In this document: positions 1 through 12,887 of the stretch, one piece after another
Layout of the letters: every line of letters begins with the position of its first letter
How positions within the stretch are numbered: position 1 is the stretch's first letter
Assembly (NCBI GenBank): GCA_023974075.1
Contig: JAMFTG010000186.1
Location: forward strand, 139,001 to 203,000
Reading direction: 5' to 3'
From: Chaenocephalus aceratus
Lineage: Eukaryota > Chordata > Actinopteri > Perciformes > Channichthyidae
DNA length: 64,000 nt
Position numbers and translations under genes: made by a program
Notes under the pieces: generated by a model
The model's input: only the letters and a program-made list of their open reading frames with translations
Told to the model about the DNA's origin: nothing
Databases searched by the model: none

Positions 1-1500
1 ATATATATATATATATATGGCGCGTGTTGCATTGTGGGTAGCTCGTGACGTCTCTGTGTGTGAAAGAATAAGTCATAAAGTACTTCTACTGTGAGTTCTG
101 TGCTAAGTGCGTTAGCATTTTTTCGCTCAGGGCTAATTCAGAGGCTCGGCGTTAGAGTTGTGTTTTATTTCAGTACAAATTGTTCATATCGTCAGTTAGC
201 TGAGTTTCTTCCCGTTAAGTGGGTATGACATATTAATAGGTTGTTAAATGTTAAGAAACCCTGAGAAACAGTTTTGTGAACATTTTAGTTTTTTGGGGGC
301 ATGGGGCTTAACAGGTTAAATCCCAGCTCCTCATCACCTCCATCAGTTAACTTATCCTCTCATGTTCCTGCCTCCGCCGCCTCTTTCAGCGGCCGCCACC
401 ACATCGAGTCCCATGAGGAGAAGCCCGGGGACCACGAGTGTGTGTGTGCATGTGTGTGTGTTCCTGAAAAACATGCAAGCTGTCCTGCTGACTGGAGGAG
501 CTGAGTAGTGCAGGTGATGGATGATTCATTGAAACACCAGTGTGTGCAATTCCCCAAAATACAGACGATGCTCTCCGCCTCACACACACACACACTCTCT
601 CACACACTGCCTATATTTAAACACACACACTTTCACAGACTCCCTAGCAACAACTGCTGACATCCTGCAGCTCCACTGTGCTTAAAATAATGTCTAAATA
701 TATAAAAACCTCTAAATAACTCTGGTGACGTGGAGTCAGATTTGCTGTGGCTTTGTCTGCCACCTTATAAAAATAATGTAGAGGAAAGAAACTATGGGCT
801 GCACGATTAGCAAGAATTAACACATGTTGTGCTTCCTGCCGTCTGGATATTAGAGTTGATATTGCAATTTAGATGACTTGTGCCGCTCTAATCGGAACAT
901 GCAAAAGGAAAAGTCTCACTTTATGGATCCCATATCGGAAAACTGTTTGGTTACAGCAGCATGTTCACAAGGCATTGCAGATTAGTTAAAAATATATAAT
1001 AAAAAAATAGAAATAGTGTTCAATATGTATTTATCAAACTTATATATAGAGTATAAAATACAAATTATACGAAATACAGAATCCTTTAGAAAAAACTGAA
1101 AATATTTGTATAAAAAAACTGTATTTATTTATCCTGCACATGTTTTTTATGTAAAATAAATAAAATAAAATATAAATATTTATCAATAAAATAACTTTAA
1201 GTATTGCCTACTCTTGCAGTACTGTATTATTATTCATTTAATTGTATTGACTTGTTTTTCTGTGAGCTCGTATTGACATCTTGCTGTCCTGTCCTGTCCT
1301 GTGTATCTATTCTACTTAATTACAAAAGTAATAATAATAACGTATTACTGAATAATAAAATTAAACAATGCTACCATATTAATATGATCGTATTAACCCT
1401 GATCAGTTGTGTCAGCAGCGAGCGATGAGCTCCCGGTGAAATCAACTCAGAGATGATCCACGTCAAACACAATTTCCACTGACACACCGACACACACACG
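1..1500. other. no gene: AT run at the edge, then anonymous intronic DNA
   Basis: The first 18 bases are (AT)n. A mild CA/TG-rich patch is at 430-640 and AT-rich DNA fills 990-1430. No exon or named repeat recognised. Confidence 0.5.
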
Positions 1501-1520
1501 CACTCTGTCTAAAAATAACA

Positions 1521-1709
<189 letters not shown>

Positions 1710-2164
1710 CACCAGTGCAGAAACACACTCTGGCGTTCACTGTCCTCGTTCCTCCGAGACCTCAGGACCCCCAGCCTGACCCCCACAGCGACATAGATCA
1801 CTTTAAATCCCCCTTCAGAGGAATATAGAGATCTGCAAGTCACCGAAATGTTGGACACTTAGCACCGATCAGCTCCTCGTTGCGTGTTCACAGTGTATCG
1901 CGTTTCCTCCGGTGGTGCGACGATGAATCCTCCACTGAGAACTCGTCCACATTTAGACGCTGTATATATATTTCAGGAATATGCTGAGTTTTACTCTTCA
2001 GCGCCTGGACTCGCTTACAAGCACATATAGGCGTGAGTGGACGAGGAAAAATAGATCCATGTGAGAATCGCGGCACACCAACTCAAAGTCGTGTGAAGAA
2101 ATATTGTTTAGTTTGTTGAAAAATGACTAGTTTTACTTGTTCATTTACTAAGACAGATTTTATT

Positions 2165-2365
2165 CGGCTGTCCCACCACATCCATCAAAAATATTCAACT
2201 GGTACAAAATGCTGCAGCCCGGCGTCTACTAACAACAACAAGAAATAAGGACCACATCACTCCAACGTTAGCAGCTCTACACTGGCCCCCGTGAAGCACA
2301 TACTTTATGTTAAAATACTTCTTCTTACTTACAAAGCGCTAAATGTTCAGGCACCATAAAAGATC
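2165..2365 (+). mobile_element. L2-group LINE fragment, degraded
   Basis: Translation with frame repair in mind shows IQLVQNAAAR, then KDHITPTLAALHWPPV and YKALNVQAP, equivalent to the motifs just before and at the start of the fragment at 20.6 kb. Stops and indels are present. Confidence 0.6.
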
Positions 2366-2979
2366 GTTTAATTCCACTATTGATTCAACTTGTTATGTTT
2401 TAGCTGAGTCACTGAGAATCTTTTTTTAGTAAAAGCGATTGACATCTTTTCGTTTTAGTTTTGCCCTTCTGGATTAAATTATTGCAATCAGTGAAAATAC
2501 GTTTTTCAAATATAAAAACTCCTTTATTTTATACAGGCTTCACTCTGCTTCCCTGCCATCATTTACCACCTTCACGAGTGCACAGCAGAATCATTCTAAA
2601 ATCAGCTCCTATATGTACTTCATCCATAATAACCCTAGAATCAAATTTTGCAACACTGACATATTAACACTCCTAAAAGACGTATGCAGATTGTAGCTGC
2701 GTCTAAATATTCACAACCTTCACACACGTCTGCTGTTCTCACAGGAACACACACATCATGTACTGTAACCAGGGAGCTCACTCCGCAAAAATCCCCTTCA
2801 TCTCCCGTCACTAATAAAAGCATCTACACACTTTACTACTTGTCCCAAAGTGACTTCTACAGACTGTTAAAGTAGAGATGTCACACAGTCTATAATGGAT
2901 TACTAAGGGGCCTGCTGTATAACATGCACAGGGGCCCAAGGTGACAGGGGCCCCCTGCATTATGTCACTCAGAGAGACG

Positions 2980-3660
2980 CATATCAACCAGGAAGACTGG
3001 AAACATGAAAAAAGACTACAAAGAGACACAAAATGAAAAATAAAGAGACATAGAATGAATTCAAAGAGTCACAAAGCAACTACTTAGAGACTGAAAATGA
3101 CGTCAAAATGACTACTTAGAGCAGGGGTATCAAACTCAAGGCCCGGGGGCCAAATCTGGCCCGCCACTTCATTCTATGTGGCCCACAAGAGCTTGCAAAG
3201 AATATATTAAGTTTATTATAATGTTACATGCCGCTTTACAGGAGAACGTTGCCCATAAACTACATGTCCCACAATGCATCTCATTTTGTGACATGCACAA
3301 TGAAGAGACTTGCAATGATTTGCCCTAGACTTCTGCTTTAGTTATTACCCTATCCGATAATAATCCAATTTATATTGTTAAAATATAAATTATTTCATAT
3401 TTCATATTTATATTTATCTATGTATATTTATATAGTCTTAAAGTTACCACCGGCCCTTAGAGTGCAACCATAATTCTAATGTGGCCCGCGATGAAATTGA
3501 GTTTGACACCCCTGATTTAGAGACTCAAACTGACTTCCAAGAGATACAAAATATCTACAAAGAGACAAAAAATGACCACAAAAAGACTCAAAATGACTAA
3601 AAACCACAACAAAGAGACACTAAATGACTTCAAGGAGACTCAAGAGAGACTCATAAGGGT
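2980..3660. repeat. degenerate short repeat around AAAGAGACACAAAATGAC, split by the hAT MITE
   Basis: Words such as AAAGAGACACAAAATGA, AGAGACTCAAAATGAC and CTACTTAGAGACT recur with loose spacing before 3121 and after 3515. Low-complexity array of about 20-bp period, strongly diverged. Confidence 0.6.
3122..3514 (+). mobile_element. hAT-type MITE, 393 bp
   Basis: The terminal inverted repeats read CAGGGGTATCAAACTCAA and TTGAGTTTGACACCCCTG. Flanking 8-bp sequences ACTTAGAG (3114-3121) and ATTTAGAG (3515-3522) match at 7 of 8 positions, as expected for a hAT target duplication. The interior CCCGGGGGCCAAAT box is shared with the copy at 42180. Confidence 0.75.
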
Positions 3661-4549
3661 CGTCTTTTCTCATAGACTTCTATATAATTCGAGGTAATAA
3701 TTCAAGAGAGAAGTAATGACATGTTCTCATAGACTTCTATACAATCTGACGTCCAATACCTGGATATTTTTGCTTTTGTTTACCGAATATCTTTGGGTTT
3801 TCAACTACAGACAAAAGTTATCCTCTAATATTGCTTGGCATTCCACACACACAGTCAATTCAATTAGAAAATACAATCCAGATGAATCCATAACGATAAT
3901 TAGCACGACCTGCAGGCGTAAAAACAACCTAAAATAAAACCCTGACTGGAGTTTAAGAGCAGAATGAGCTTTTTTGCTGCAGGAGAGGAATGGTTGTGCA
4001 GATTAAAGCATCACTTTCAGCGCTGACATGAGATCCATCAGCTGAGTATGTTGGGGTGGAAAACACCTGCACTAATCCAGCTCTGAATGATGTCCTCCAT
4101 CCATTATACGATGATTACATCGTTACCCCGCCTCCCCCTGTACCTCAGTCACATCACGGTTATGAACTAGACATTCATCAAGCCACCGTCTCTGCTTTTT
4201 TTGGCAGGAAGTTGAAACCTGGGAGCATCCCTGCCAAACTGCTTTAAATAGAGGTGCATGATGGGTAAAGAGCAGTGACCCGTCAGGTGTCCGGTCACAC
4301 GAAGACGAAGTGCCAAAAACTAGGCAAAAAAACTCCTGCTGCAAATGTATTTCAGCCTTAAATAAAGCTGGCAATTATAGAGTGGTCCCTGAAGGCAGCA
4401 TCTCCCCGGTCCAATGGGATTTCTCCATGGGATTTTGGATTATTGCAGAAAATAATCTCTGTGTCAAACAAAGGTTTATGATAATAACATGTTCGGTTCA
4501 ACAGGATAATCTCCACATATTAACAGCACTGATTTCTGAAGTAAAAAGA

Positions 4550-4768
4550 TAATGTTGGCTATAAAGGAACTACAGCGCGGTCACATGACTTCACGTCACC
4601 ACCGCTAAGCTAAAGGAGGCTAATGTTGGGCTATAAAGGAACTACAGCACGGTCACATGACTTCACGTCACCACCGCTAAGCTAAAGGTGGCTAATGTTG
4701 GGCTATAAAGGAACTACAGCACGGTCACATGACTTCACGTCTCCACCGCTAAGCTAAAGGAGGAGTTT
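4550..4768. repeat. 73-bp tandem repeat, three units
   Basis: The unit runs GCTATAAAGGAACTACAGCA, CGGTCACATGACTTCACGTC, ACCACCGCTAAGCTAAAGG and TGGCTAATGTTGG. Each unit carries a CACATG box and a TTCACGTCA CRE/ATF-like half site. The same unit is repeated at 16.4 kb. Confidence 0.85.
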
Positions 4769-4933
4769 TTAAACATTTCTGGTGATTTTTAGGAGGCAAA
4801 TCAGCGATTTTGGTAAGAAACCGTTCAGCTGTTCCTCTGCCATCCTGCCTCCAACAGCAATTAAAGAGAGCAATCTCACTGTGGCGCCTGATCCATACTC
4901 CACAAGGCTCTGCTTTGAAACTGTCACTGCTCT

Positions 4934-4934
<1 letters not shown>

Positions 4935-4986
<52 letters not shown>

Positions 4987-5018
4987 CGTGCGTGCGTGCG
5001 TGTGCGTGTGTGTGTGTC
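4935..5018. repeat. TG microsatellite grading into GCGTGC
   Basis: (TG)n to 4978, then GCGCGCGTGCGTGCGTGCG and TG again. The block is strictly alternating purine-pyrimidine with CG steps, a composition known to favour left-handed Z-DNA. Confidence 0.92.
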
Positions 5019-5265
5019 AGAGACTGAGACAGACCAAGATCCGAAGGAAAATCCTCCAAAAGACACACAGTCTGCAGAGACATGAAGGAGAGTCTCGCGG
5101 ACAGATTTCAGGCGGTTTGTTCGGCTTCAGGAGGACACGGCGTGGACATGGAGTGTGTGTGTGCTCTGCTAAAGGTGAATCACTATTTATGGACCGCCAT
5201 TATCATTACATAAGGGCTCAATTATTCAAGCTTTCATATATTAGTCATAGGAAAAAGAGCTCTAG

Positions 5266-5267
<2 letters not shown>

Positions 5268-5306
<39 letters not shown>

Positions 5307-5371
5307 GCAGAACACGTCTGAGTTTCTTCTTCTGTGGCTGCAGAGTGCCGTCAGCGAGAGGTAAACACCAG

Positions 5372-5459
<88 letters not shown>

Positions 5460-5475
5460 GTGTGTGTGTGTGTGT
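5268..5475. repeat. CA run (5268-5304) and TG run (5374-5475), inverted pair
   Basis: A 37-bp (CA)n and a 102-bp (TG)n lie about 70 bp apart in opposite sense and could pair as a hairpin in RNA. A single GTGCG interruption occurs near 5455. Confidence 0.92.
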
Positions 5476-6176
5476 AGGGTTCAGGTAATCACAGACAACA
5501 GAAACTATGCACTGCCTTCAAGAGGCTGTTAAGGCTTGCAATTAGTTGTATAATGTAGAGTATGTGGTTTGAACCAGGCAGCAGCAACAGCCTCAGAACA
5601 CTAAAACAACAAGTGCCACACAAAGAGCACATTTATTATGCAGAGCATTTACACAAGAAGAATACACATCAGAGCGCTAACTCACGAACAACAAAACAAA
5701 CACTTAATACACACATTGGCTCCATGTTGCGTCTTTTTAAATATGCAATTAAAAGCAATTACTTTGATCGAGGAATCAGCAGGTCCTGTTATCCAATAGA
5801 TGTTTGAATCAATGAATACCCTTCAAAACGATCTGTTTCATTTTAAAACGTCTTTCCACCAATGCAACATTTCCCAAGCGACAACGATGTAAATCAATGC
5901 ATAAGATGGATCAAAGTCACATCTGTAACCTCTGTTGCAATAAAGGAATGTGAAAAGCACGTGACGGGAAGCTGTCAGAGGAAGTTTTGAGAAAGAAACC
6001 GATTTATTTCCGGCTTTTACCCAGAAATATGAAACCAAGCTCCGTGACACCGCTCAGACCTGCAGCTGGAGGCAGAACATCTACAGCTCCTCATCAAATC
6101 CCTCATCACTCTGGATCTCCCCTCAGTCCTTCCTCTCTCTTCTGCAGCCTCCATGTTTGTTCCTGTCTCCCTGTTT

Positions 6177-6260
6177 CTCCTCCTCCTCCTCCTCCTCCTC
6201 CTCCTCCTCTTCCTCCTCCTCCTCCTCTCCTCCTCTCCTCCTCCTCTCCTCCTCCTCCTT
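6177..6260. repeat. TCC-rich microsatellite
   Basis: (TCC)n with TCTCC variants. The proline- and glutamate-rich frames across it are artefacts. Confidence 0.93.
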
Positions 6261-6390
6261 CACTTCCCGCTTCGCTGCATTCATCAGCGGCAACAGAAAC
6301 CCGTTACTGCTCCTTATTGACATTCGGATGAAATGACAGGCAGCAGATTCCCATTAGCTTCAGGACGACGAGCTGTAGCATGTTAAAGCA

Positions 6391-6597
<207 letters not shown>

Positions 6598-7009
6598 GAT
6601 GTTTTTGGATACATTGTTCTGGAGGTTATCAGAATCAGATTTCTTTAGTTAGTCCCTCAGAGGGGAAATGGATGCAGCAAAGAGGCAATACTGATAAATA
6701 CAAAGTAAAACGGTATTTAGTAGAATACGGCAAGCACTGAATTGTATTAATTTAATTGTATTTTTATTGAATTTGTATTTTATTTCAATTTGTACTTATC
6801 TATTTTATTGTGTTTTTATGTTTATTTTTGTATTGAATTTATTTTCTATTTATTTTATTATATTTTATTTAAATCTATATCATGTATTGAATAACACATC
6901 ACATATAAAGGCACATGTTTCTGCAGCATTAGTCATTTTACATGTAATACTAATTACTTAAAGTGGAAAAGTAAAAATGTCCGCTCCATCTTTATCTTTC
7001 TTTATCAAT

Positions 7010-7700
7010 CAATCAATCAATGTTTATTTATATAGCCCAATATCACAAACGTTACATTTGTCTCAGTGGACTTCACAGTGTGTACAGAATATCAGTATGA
7101 CAATACGACACCCTCTGTCCTTAGACCCTCTGTCCTTAGACCCTCTGTCCTCAGACCCTCTGTCCTTAGACCCTCTGTCCTTAGACCTTCTATCCTTAGA
7201 CCCTCTGTCCCTAGACCCTCTGTCCTTAGACCCTCTGTCCTTAGACCCTCTGTCCTTACACCCTCTGTCCTTACACCATCTGTCCTTAAACCCTCTGTCC
7301 TTAGACCCTCTGTCCTTAGACCTTCTGTCCTTAGACCCTCTGTCCTTAGACCCTCTGTCCTTACACCCTCTGTCCTTACACCATCTGTCCTTAGACCCTC
7401 TGTCCTTAGACCCTCTGTCCTTAGACCCTCTGTCCTTAGACCCTCTGTCCTTAGACCCTCTGTCATTAGACCCTCTGTCCTTAGACCCTCTGTCCTTACA
7501 CCCTCTGTCCTTACACCATCTGTCCTTAAACCCTCTGTCCTTACACCCTCTGTCCCTAGACCCTCTGTCCCTAGACCCTCACATCGCACAAGGAAACACT
7601 TCCAGAGAAACCCCACAGTTTAAGGGAACATGGGAGAAACCTCAGGGAGAGAGCAGAGGAGGGATCGCTCTCCCAGGACCGACAGACGAGCATTAGATGC
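7010..7700 (-). mobile_element. LINE/SINE 3' end in minus orientation, enlarged by a minisatellite
   Basis: On the minus strand the left edge reads as a tail: TGATATTGGGCTATATAAATAAACATTGATTGATTGATTG. The right edge (7580-7690) has the CCTGAGGTTTCTCCCATG and GAGAGCGATCCCTCC segment that precedes such tails in many fish repeats. Between them sits the 15-bp tandem array. Confidence 0.55.
7110..7580. repeat. 15-bp minisatellite, about 31 units
   Basis: The unit is CCCTCTGTCCTTAGA with variants TTACA, TTAAA and CCTAGA. Because 15 is a multiple of three, several strands and frames stay open for 170-240 codons, giving LRPSV-, SLDPL- and RTEGL-type repeats. These are artefacts of the repeat. Confidence 0.9.
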
Positions 7701-8103
7701 CGTGTGTAATCTTTACGCCAAATCCCCTCGTCAGAGTCCGTTTAAACGAGGTCTGTTTCACTTTAAAAACAGCGTCATTACGACTGCTAAGTGTGACAGA
7801 TCCACACTGAGCTAATTGCACAATTAACAGTTTTATAAATAGTGGCAAAGGGAATGAGAGCAGTCTTCAGAGGATGTGGAAAACTTCAAAGGGTTTATTT
7901 TCACAACAAGAAAACAACACAACTGAACAACAAGACGTTTTAAATCTCAGGGGATTGAAAACTAGAGCGAGGGGGGGGGGGGGCACTCTTTGATCTGCAC
8001 GTCTATAGGTCGCACTCGTATTATCTGAGAGAAGTGACCGAACAATTGGTTTGCTCACGTTTGATGCCTTAATAATAACCGTGGAAACGCAACTGAATGT
8101 ACA

Positions 8104-9671
8104 TTACAAAGGCCCTATTCTGCTTTGTGTGGCGTCTCCTCTCCTGTCGTGTGTTGTGTACGTGTTAGTGCATGTAAAGGGTCAGCAGAGGCTAACATCC
8201 CTGTGTTCCCCCAGAGGGAGTCTCTCTCCCCCACACGTTGGAAACACACAGGTCTTTGGATTCCCTTGCGTTTATATTTATCACGTGTGCTATAAGTGAC
8301 TGCAAATATATCTTCTGGACTATTCGACTGAAGCCCTCTTGCTTTATTTCACGTTCCCTCTCGTTTCCTGCCCTGGACGCTCTCTCCCTTCTCCGCCTGC
8401 CTCTCCATCTTCTCCTCCCACATGCTTCCTGCTCGCATGCTGCAGCGCGCTGGGTCTGGATGAGATCTAACCTGACAGCTTCCACGGCGGTGGCAGGAAG
8501 GCACATGTATTTTGGGGAGTTTACATCTCGAGGACACCCTCTCACTTCCTCTGACACTGTCCGACGGCTAGAGAGGCTTCTTCCTTTTTTACTTTCTATA
8601 AATACTGCTGCAGAAAGAACCTGCACGCGCAGACCGCATGCGGGCCAGACTCAGGCGCTCTCGTCACGTGGCGGCAGCTTCTCCAGGTGAAATGTAACAT
8701 TTCATGAGCGGGACGGAATGACAAGAAGAGGCAGAAAAGAGGATGGTGGCGTGCTACATCAAAAGGAACCAGATTTACGATTTAATATATTATAATAAGT
8801 GATTTAGAAGAAGCTTAACCACTCGGAAAAAAGAGCTGAGATCAAAGTGACTTTTCCAAGCTCATTCATCCGTTCTATAAGTCACGCAGCTTATCTGTTT
8901 GTGGGGGAACAAACTTCATTCTACAAAGTGTTGCTTCATCAAAATGTAGGCCTTTTTTTAATTGCAAGAAACTGAACAAATAATAACTTTAAAATAAAAC
9001 CTTTTAACCTCTGTCTGAAACGTTGGGATTGTAACCTTTGTAGGGCTGCACGATTTGGGGAAATAATCTGCAGATGTTGCGATTCGATTTGCGATATTTG
9101 TTTTTAAGCGACCCAACGGAAGTTTATTGTAAAATGCGGCCATATCTCCGGCTAGGAAGGTCGCATCAACGTGCTCCCGTCTCTAGCTACGAGTGAAAGA
9201 ACTAAACTTACATAACACTTCCGTTGGGTTGCTTTAAAGTCGAGCTTCAGTTTCAGACTCACCCTGTGATAGAAACATGTGATGGAGCGTCACTAACCTG
9301 ACTCAGACGGTTCACCAAACCATCTGAAGCTCCATTGGAAGCCATCTGGAAAGGGCAGGCACTTTCAAAAATACTTGGCAGGTGATTGGATCAATCTGTC
9401 TGTCACCTTCTATCATGGGCCACTTCTGATTGGTTAACAATGGCTGGTGCATTTGGAGCGCAGCACTTCTTGGGTGACACTGACTGATGACTGACACACG
9501 AGAAGAAAAGCAGGCTTTGCGATTTGATAATTGCATCATTTAAAATCGCGATTTCGATTTAAAATCGATTAAGCGTTCAGCCCGACTTTGCAGACCATTT
9601 ACATGCACTGAAAGCTATAGAACACATACAGCAGAGGGAACGCCCAAACAAGCAGAATAGGGCTTCTTTAA
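8104..9671. mobile_element. composite DNA-transposon-like repeat with about 30-bp inverted ends
   Basis: The left end TTACAAAGGCCCTATTCTGC and right end GCAGAATAGGGCTTCTTTAA are inverted copies. Part of the interior (8165-8260, GTGTTAGTGCATGTAAAGGG and GGCTAACATCCCTGT) recurs at 54093-54190. A second repeat (9046-9582) is nested inside. No transposase frame is visible. Confidence 0.5.
9046..9582. mobile_element. nested interspersed repeat with GGGCTGCACGATT / ATCG-rich ends
   Basis: It starts GGGCTGCACGATTTGGGG and ends AAATCGATTAAGCGTTCAGCCC, a form common in teleost non-autonomous elements. Inside it a smaller inverted pair (AAGCGACCCAACGGAAG at 9107 and CTTCCGTTGGGTTGCTTTA near 9218) marks a further nested insertion. 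Flanking CTTTGTA and CTTTGCA may be a target duplication. Confidence 0.5.
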
Positions 9672-9754
9672 CCTTCAACTGTTCCCCAAAAAAATTTTAA
9701 GTTAATTGTAGTTTCACGGTGAGAAAACGAGTCACTTCGCTCAGACACACAGGT

Positions 9755-9960
9755 GTGTTTTAACTACAAATCCAGGCTGAAGACTTTTCTTTTTGTCGCT
9801 GCTTTTAATTGAACTATTCATATCTTAGTTTATTTTATTAGCTTTTATTTTTAATGACTGATTTTAAATGCCATTTTCTTCATGTCTTTCGTTTTTTGTA
9901 AAGCACTTTGAACTGCCTCGTGTTGAAAAGTGCTATATAAATAAACTTGCCTTGCCTTAC
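9755..9960 (+). mobile_element. L2-group LINE 3' tail
   Basis: The stretch YKSRLKTFLF is followed by a non-coding end with GTAAAGCACTTTGAACTGCC, TGCTATATAAATAAACTT and a terminal TTGCC repeat. This is the characteristic 3' end of fish L2 elements. Confidence 0.65.
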
Positions 9961-10470
9961 ATTTAGTTTAAGACTATGCAGCCGAGACCATAAACAAAGA
10001 CCTTACATTTCATTAATAAAAAGGGCAATTACCTATTCTTTATCATTTCCCCACGCCATGATAAATTATGGGTTTTTGTTTTAAAAATAAATAAAATAAA
10101 TGTGCTTTTCTCTGTTAGATATCGTTGGAAAATGGAATATCTAATAAAAAACTGTCATTTTAAAGAGTCACTGTATAGCTATGAAAGCAAAGACAGTAAT
10201 TCATTGATTAATTAGATACATTAAAATATTATTCTGCACGGAAAATGCATCCCCAGATTCCCCACATCTGAACAGAGAATAGTTTGACGAATACTCTCAA
10301 CTAGGAATCTTCAGGAGCATGTACCAGAGAAGGAGTGTTCGAGTATGCGTCCTGTAACGTGAAATATAAACCAGATGAAACGCCTCCGTCTTTCTGAGGG
10401 ACGTCGGTTCAGAGCGCTTCATCCGAACCACATCACGGGTTCAGACAGAACTAGGCTGACATCTGTAACA

Positions 10471-10503
10471 GGGGGGGGGGGGGGGGGGGGGGGCGGGGGG
10501 GGG
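10471..10503. repeat. poly-G tract
   Basis: A run of G interrupted by one C (10494). Homopolymers this long are prone to assembly error and could form G-quadruplex structure. Confidence 0.9.
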
Positions 10504-10619
10504 CTGAGGTTTAAATAATGGATAACAGCGCGGTGGCGTGGAGCTGAAATTAGAACGATGCAAATGAACAGAGAACAAGGAGACACAGAGCTCAGAGAGA
10601 TAACACCACAGGGACAGAG

Positions 10620-11540
10620 GTGGAGAAGTACTACGATATGCTACTTGAGATGAAGTAGAAGTACTACGATCCTGTACTTGAGTTAAAGTAGAAGTACTCA
10701 GATCTTGAACTTGAGTAAAAGTAGAAGCACTCAGATCATGTACTTGAGTAAAAGTAGAAGTACTCAGATAATGTACTTGAGTTAAAGTAGAAGTACTCAT
10801 ATCCTGTACTTGAGTTAAAGTAGAAGTACTCAGATCATGTACTTGAGTTAAAGTAGAAGTACTCAGATCTTGTGCTTGAGTTAAAGTAGAAGTACTCAGA
10901 TATTGTACTTGAGTAAAAGTAGAAGTACTCAGATCTTGTGCTTGAGTTAAAGTAGAAGTACTCAGATCTTGTACTTGAGTTAAAGTAGAAGTACTCAGAT
11001 CTTGTGCTTGAGTTAAAGTAGAAGTACTCAGATCTTGTACTTGAGTTAAAGTAGAAGTACTCAGGTCATGTACTCGAGTTAAAGTAGAAGTACTCAGATC
11101 TTGTACTTGAGTTAAAGTAGAAGTACTCAGATCTTGTACTTGAGTTAAAGTAGAAGTACTCAGATATTGTACTTGAGTAAAAGTAGAAGTACTCAGATCT
11201 TGTACTTGAGTTAAAGTAGAAGTACTCAGGTCATGTACTTGAGTTAAAGTAGAAGTACTCAGATCTTGTACTTGAGTAAAAGTAGAAGTACTCAGATCTT
11301 GTACTTGAGTTAAAGTAGAAGTACTCAGATATTGTACTTGAGTAAAAGTAGAAGTACTCAGATCTTGTACTTGAGTAAAAGTAGAAGTACTCAGATCATG
11401 TACTTGAGTAAAAGTAGAAGTACTCAGATCATGTACTTGAGTAAAAGTAGAAGTACTCAGATCATGTACTTGAGTAAAAGTAGAAGTACTCAGATCATGT
11501 ACTTGAGTAAAAGTAGAAGTACTCAGATAGCTGGTGGATT
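10620..11540. repeat. 33-bp minisatellite, about 27 units
   Basis: The unit contains GTAGAAGTACTCAGATCTTG and TACTTGAGTTAAA. It is part of a larger interspersed element whose non-tandem flank (11540-11695) recurs inverted at 55009-55230. The open frame repeating MYLSKSRSTQI is a shadow of the 33-bp period. Confidence 0.9.
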
Positions 11541-11695
11541 TACTCCAGGTGGAACTAAAGTCTGATTCAACACTTGATTATATTTCACATCATTCATCTG
11601 TGAAGTAACTAAAGGGATTAAATACATGTAGTGGAGGAACTCTGAAGTACCTCAAAATTGTAATTAAGTACAATACTTGAGTTAATCTACTTATA
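11541..11695 (-). mobile_element. non-tandem part of the element hosting the 33-bp minisatellite
   Basis: This stretch, including GGTGGAACTAAAGTCTGATT and CATCATTCATCTGTGAAGTA, is the reverse complement of 55060-55225 in order and content. It is a widespread-looking teleost interspersed repeat; class unknown. Confidence 0.6.
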
Positions 11696-12488
11696 ATATG
11701 TAAAACAATAAATGGATTAAAGGGAAATAAAGACTTTAACCCAGACCGTTTAAGGAATAAAAGAGACGGTAAACAATGACAGAAACATCCGAAGTCAACA
11801 AGAAGCACAACAGACGTCAAACCTCAGGAGACGTTGGAGACTCGGGAGAACAACGTAGAAACAGAGACGTTTGAAACCGAGGAGGAGATCAAACCTCTGA
11901 TGGGAGAGTTGTCTGGGTTTAGATTCTCCGAACAAAGGCTAACAACACATGAAACTAGGAGGGAGCCGTAACTATAGAGACAGAAATCATCCCGAGGGAA
12001 TAAAACAAAGTGTCTGATCCCAAAGGAGAAAGAAAGAGACTTCAGAAAATACAACGACAGGAATAGATATCTAACTACATATATAGATAAAAGTAAAGAC
12101 TATAAGAGAATACTGGCTGTTCTGCAGAACTCTTTATCTGAACCAGAATATAATAATTGTTAATATTATATAAGATGTTAAAGTTAGAATCTGTCATTAC
12201 ATTTAAATGAATAAAGCATGCAAAAATAAATGAAATAAAAAAATAAAAAAATACTAATGTAAGAAGTTAAAGTAAGAATGTGCCAGACAAAAATAAATTA
12301 CATTCAATATATACAATTAAATAAATAAAATGTCTAATAAAACATAAAAAGTCAAATGGAATACAAATATTTATATAAACATAAAAAAAAAAAGTGCCAT
12401 AACAATTAAAATAAATGTTAAATTAAGATCAAATAAAATGTCCAAGAAAAGAAAAGAAAATAAAACACAACATATTTATATTTCTTAA

Positions 12489-12843
12489 AGGTAAGGTAGG
12501 TAAGAATGGAGAAACCAGCTCGAGTGCGCTAGAGTTTGAAAGTACACAACTGAAAAAAATCTGCCCCTTCCTCACAGAGCCCCTCCTCCAACACACGAAC
12601 GCGCACATGACCAATGAGGGCACGAGAGAAGTCTGTGCCCAGATGGAAGGCTGACAGGCAGGTAGGCCATCCAGTTACTTTAGCCGGGCCGGCTCAGATG
12701 ATTGGTCGAGCTTTTTACAGCGCCACGGCTTCCACAGGTGATATTTTATTAATGTATTTATTGCTATCGGGATGTTAAGAGCATTCCATGGAATATAACA
12801 AAAAGGGTTTCTGAAGTGAATTACATACATACATACCCCACCT
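12489..12843 (-). mobile_element. TTAA-flanked MITE (same family), 355 bp
   Basis: TTAA lies at 12485-12488 and 12844-12847, and the terminal repeat is AGGTAAGGTAGGTAAG. The interior is the reverse complement of the copies at 33.7, 35.6 and 43.6 kb. Open frames through it are shared by all copies and are not genes. Confidence 0.75.
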
Positions 12844-12887
12844 TTAAGAAATAAAAAAAGGGATTATAATTACAAATAAAACACTAA

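Noticed and set aside
6977..7696. 239-codon frame rich in SLDPL repeats
   Set aside because: It is produced by the 15-bp minisatellite and the repeat tail around it; competing frames of similar length exist on both strands.
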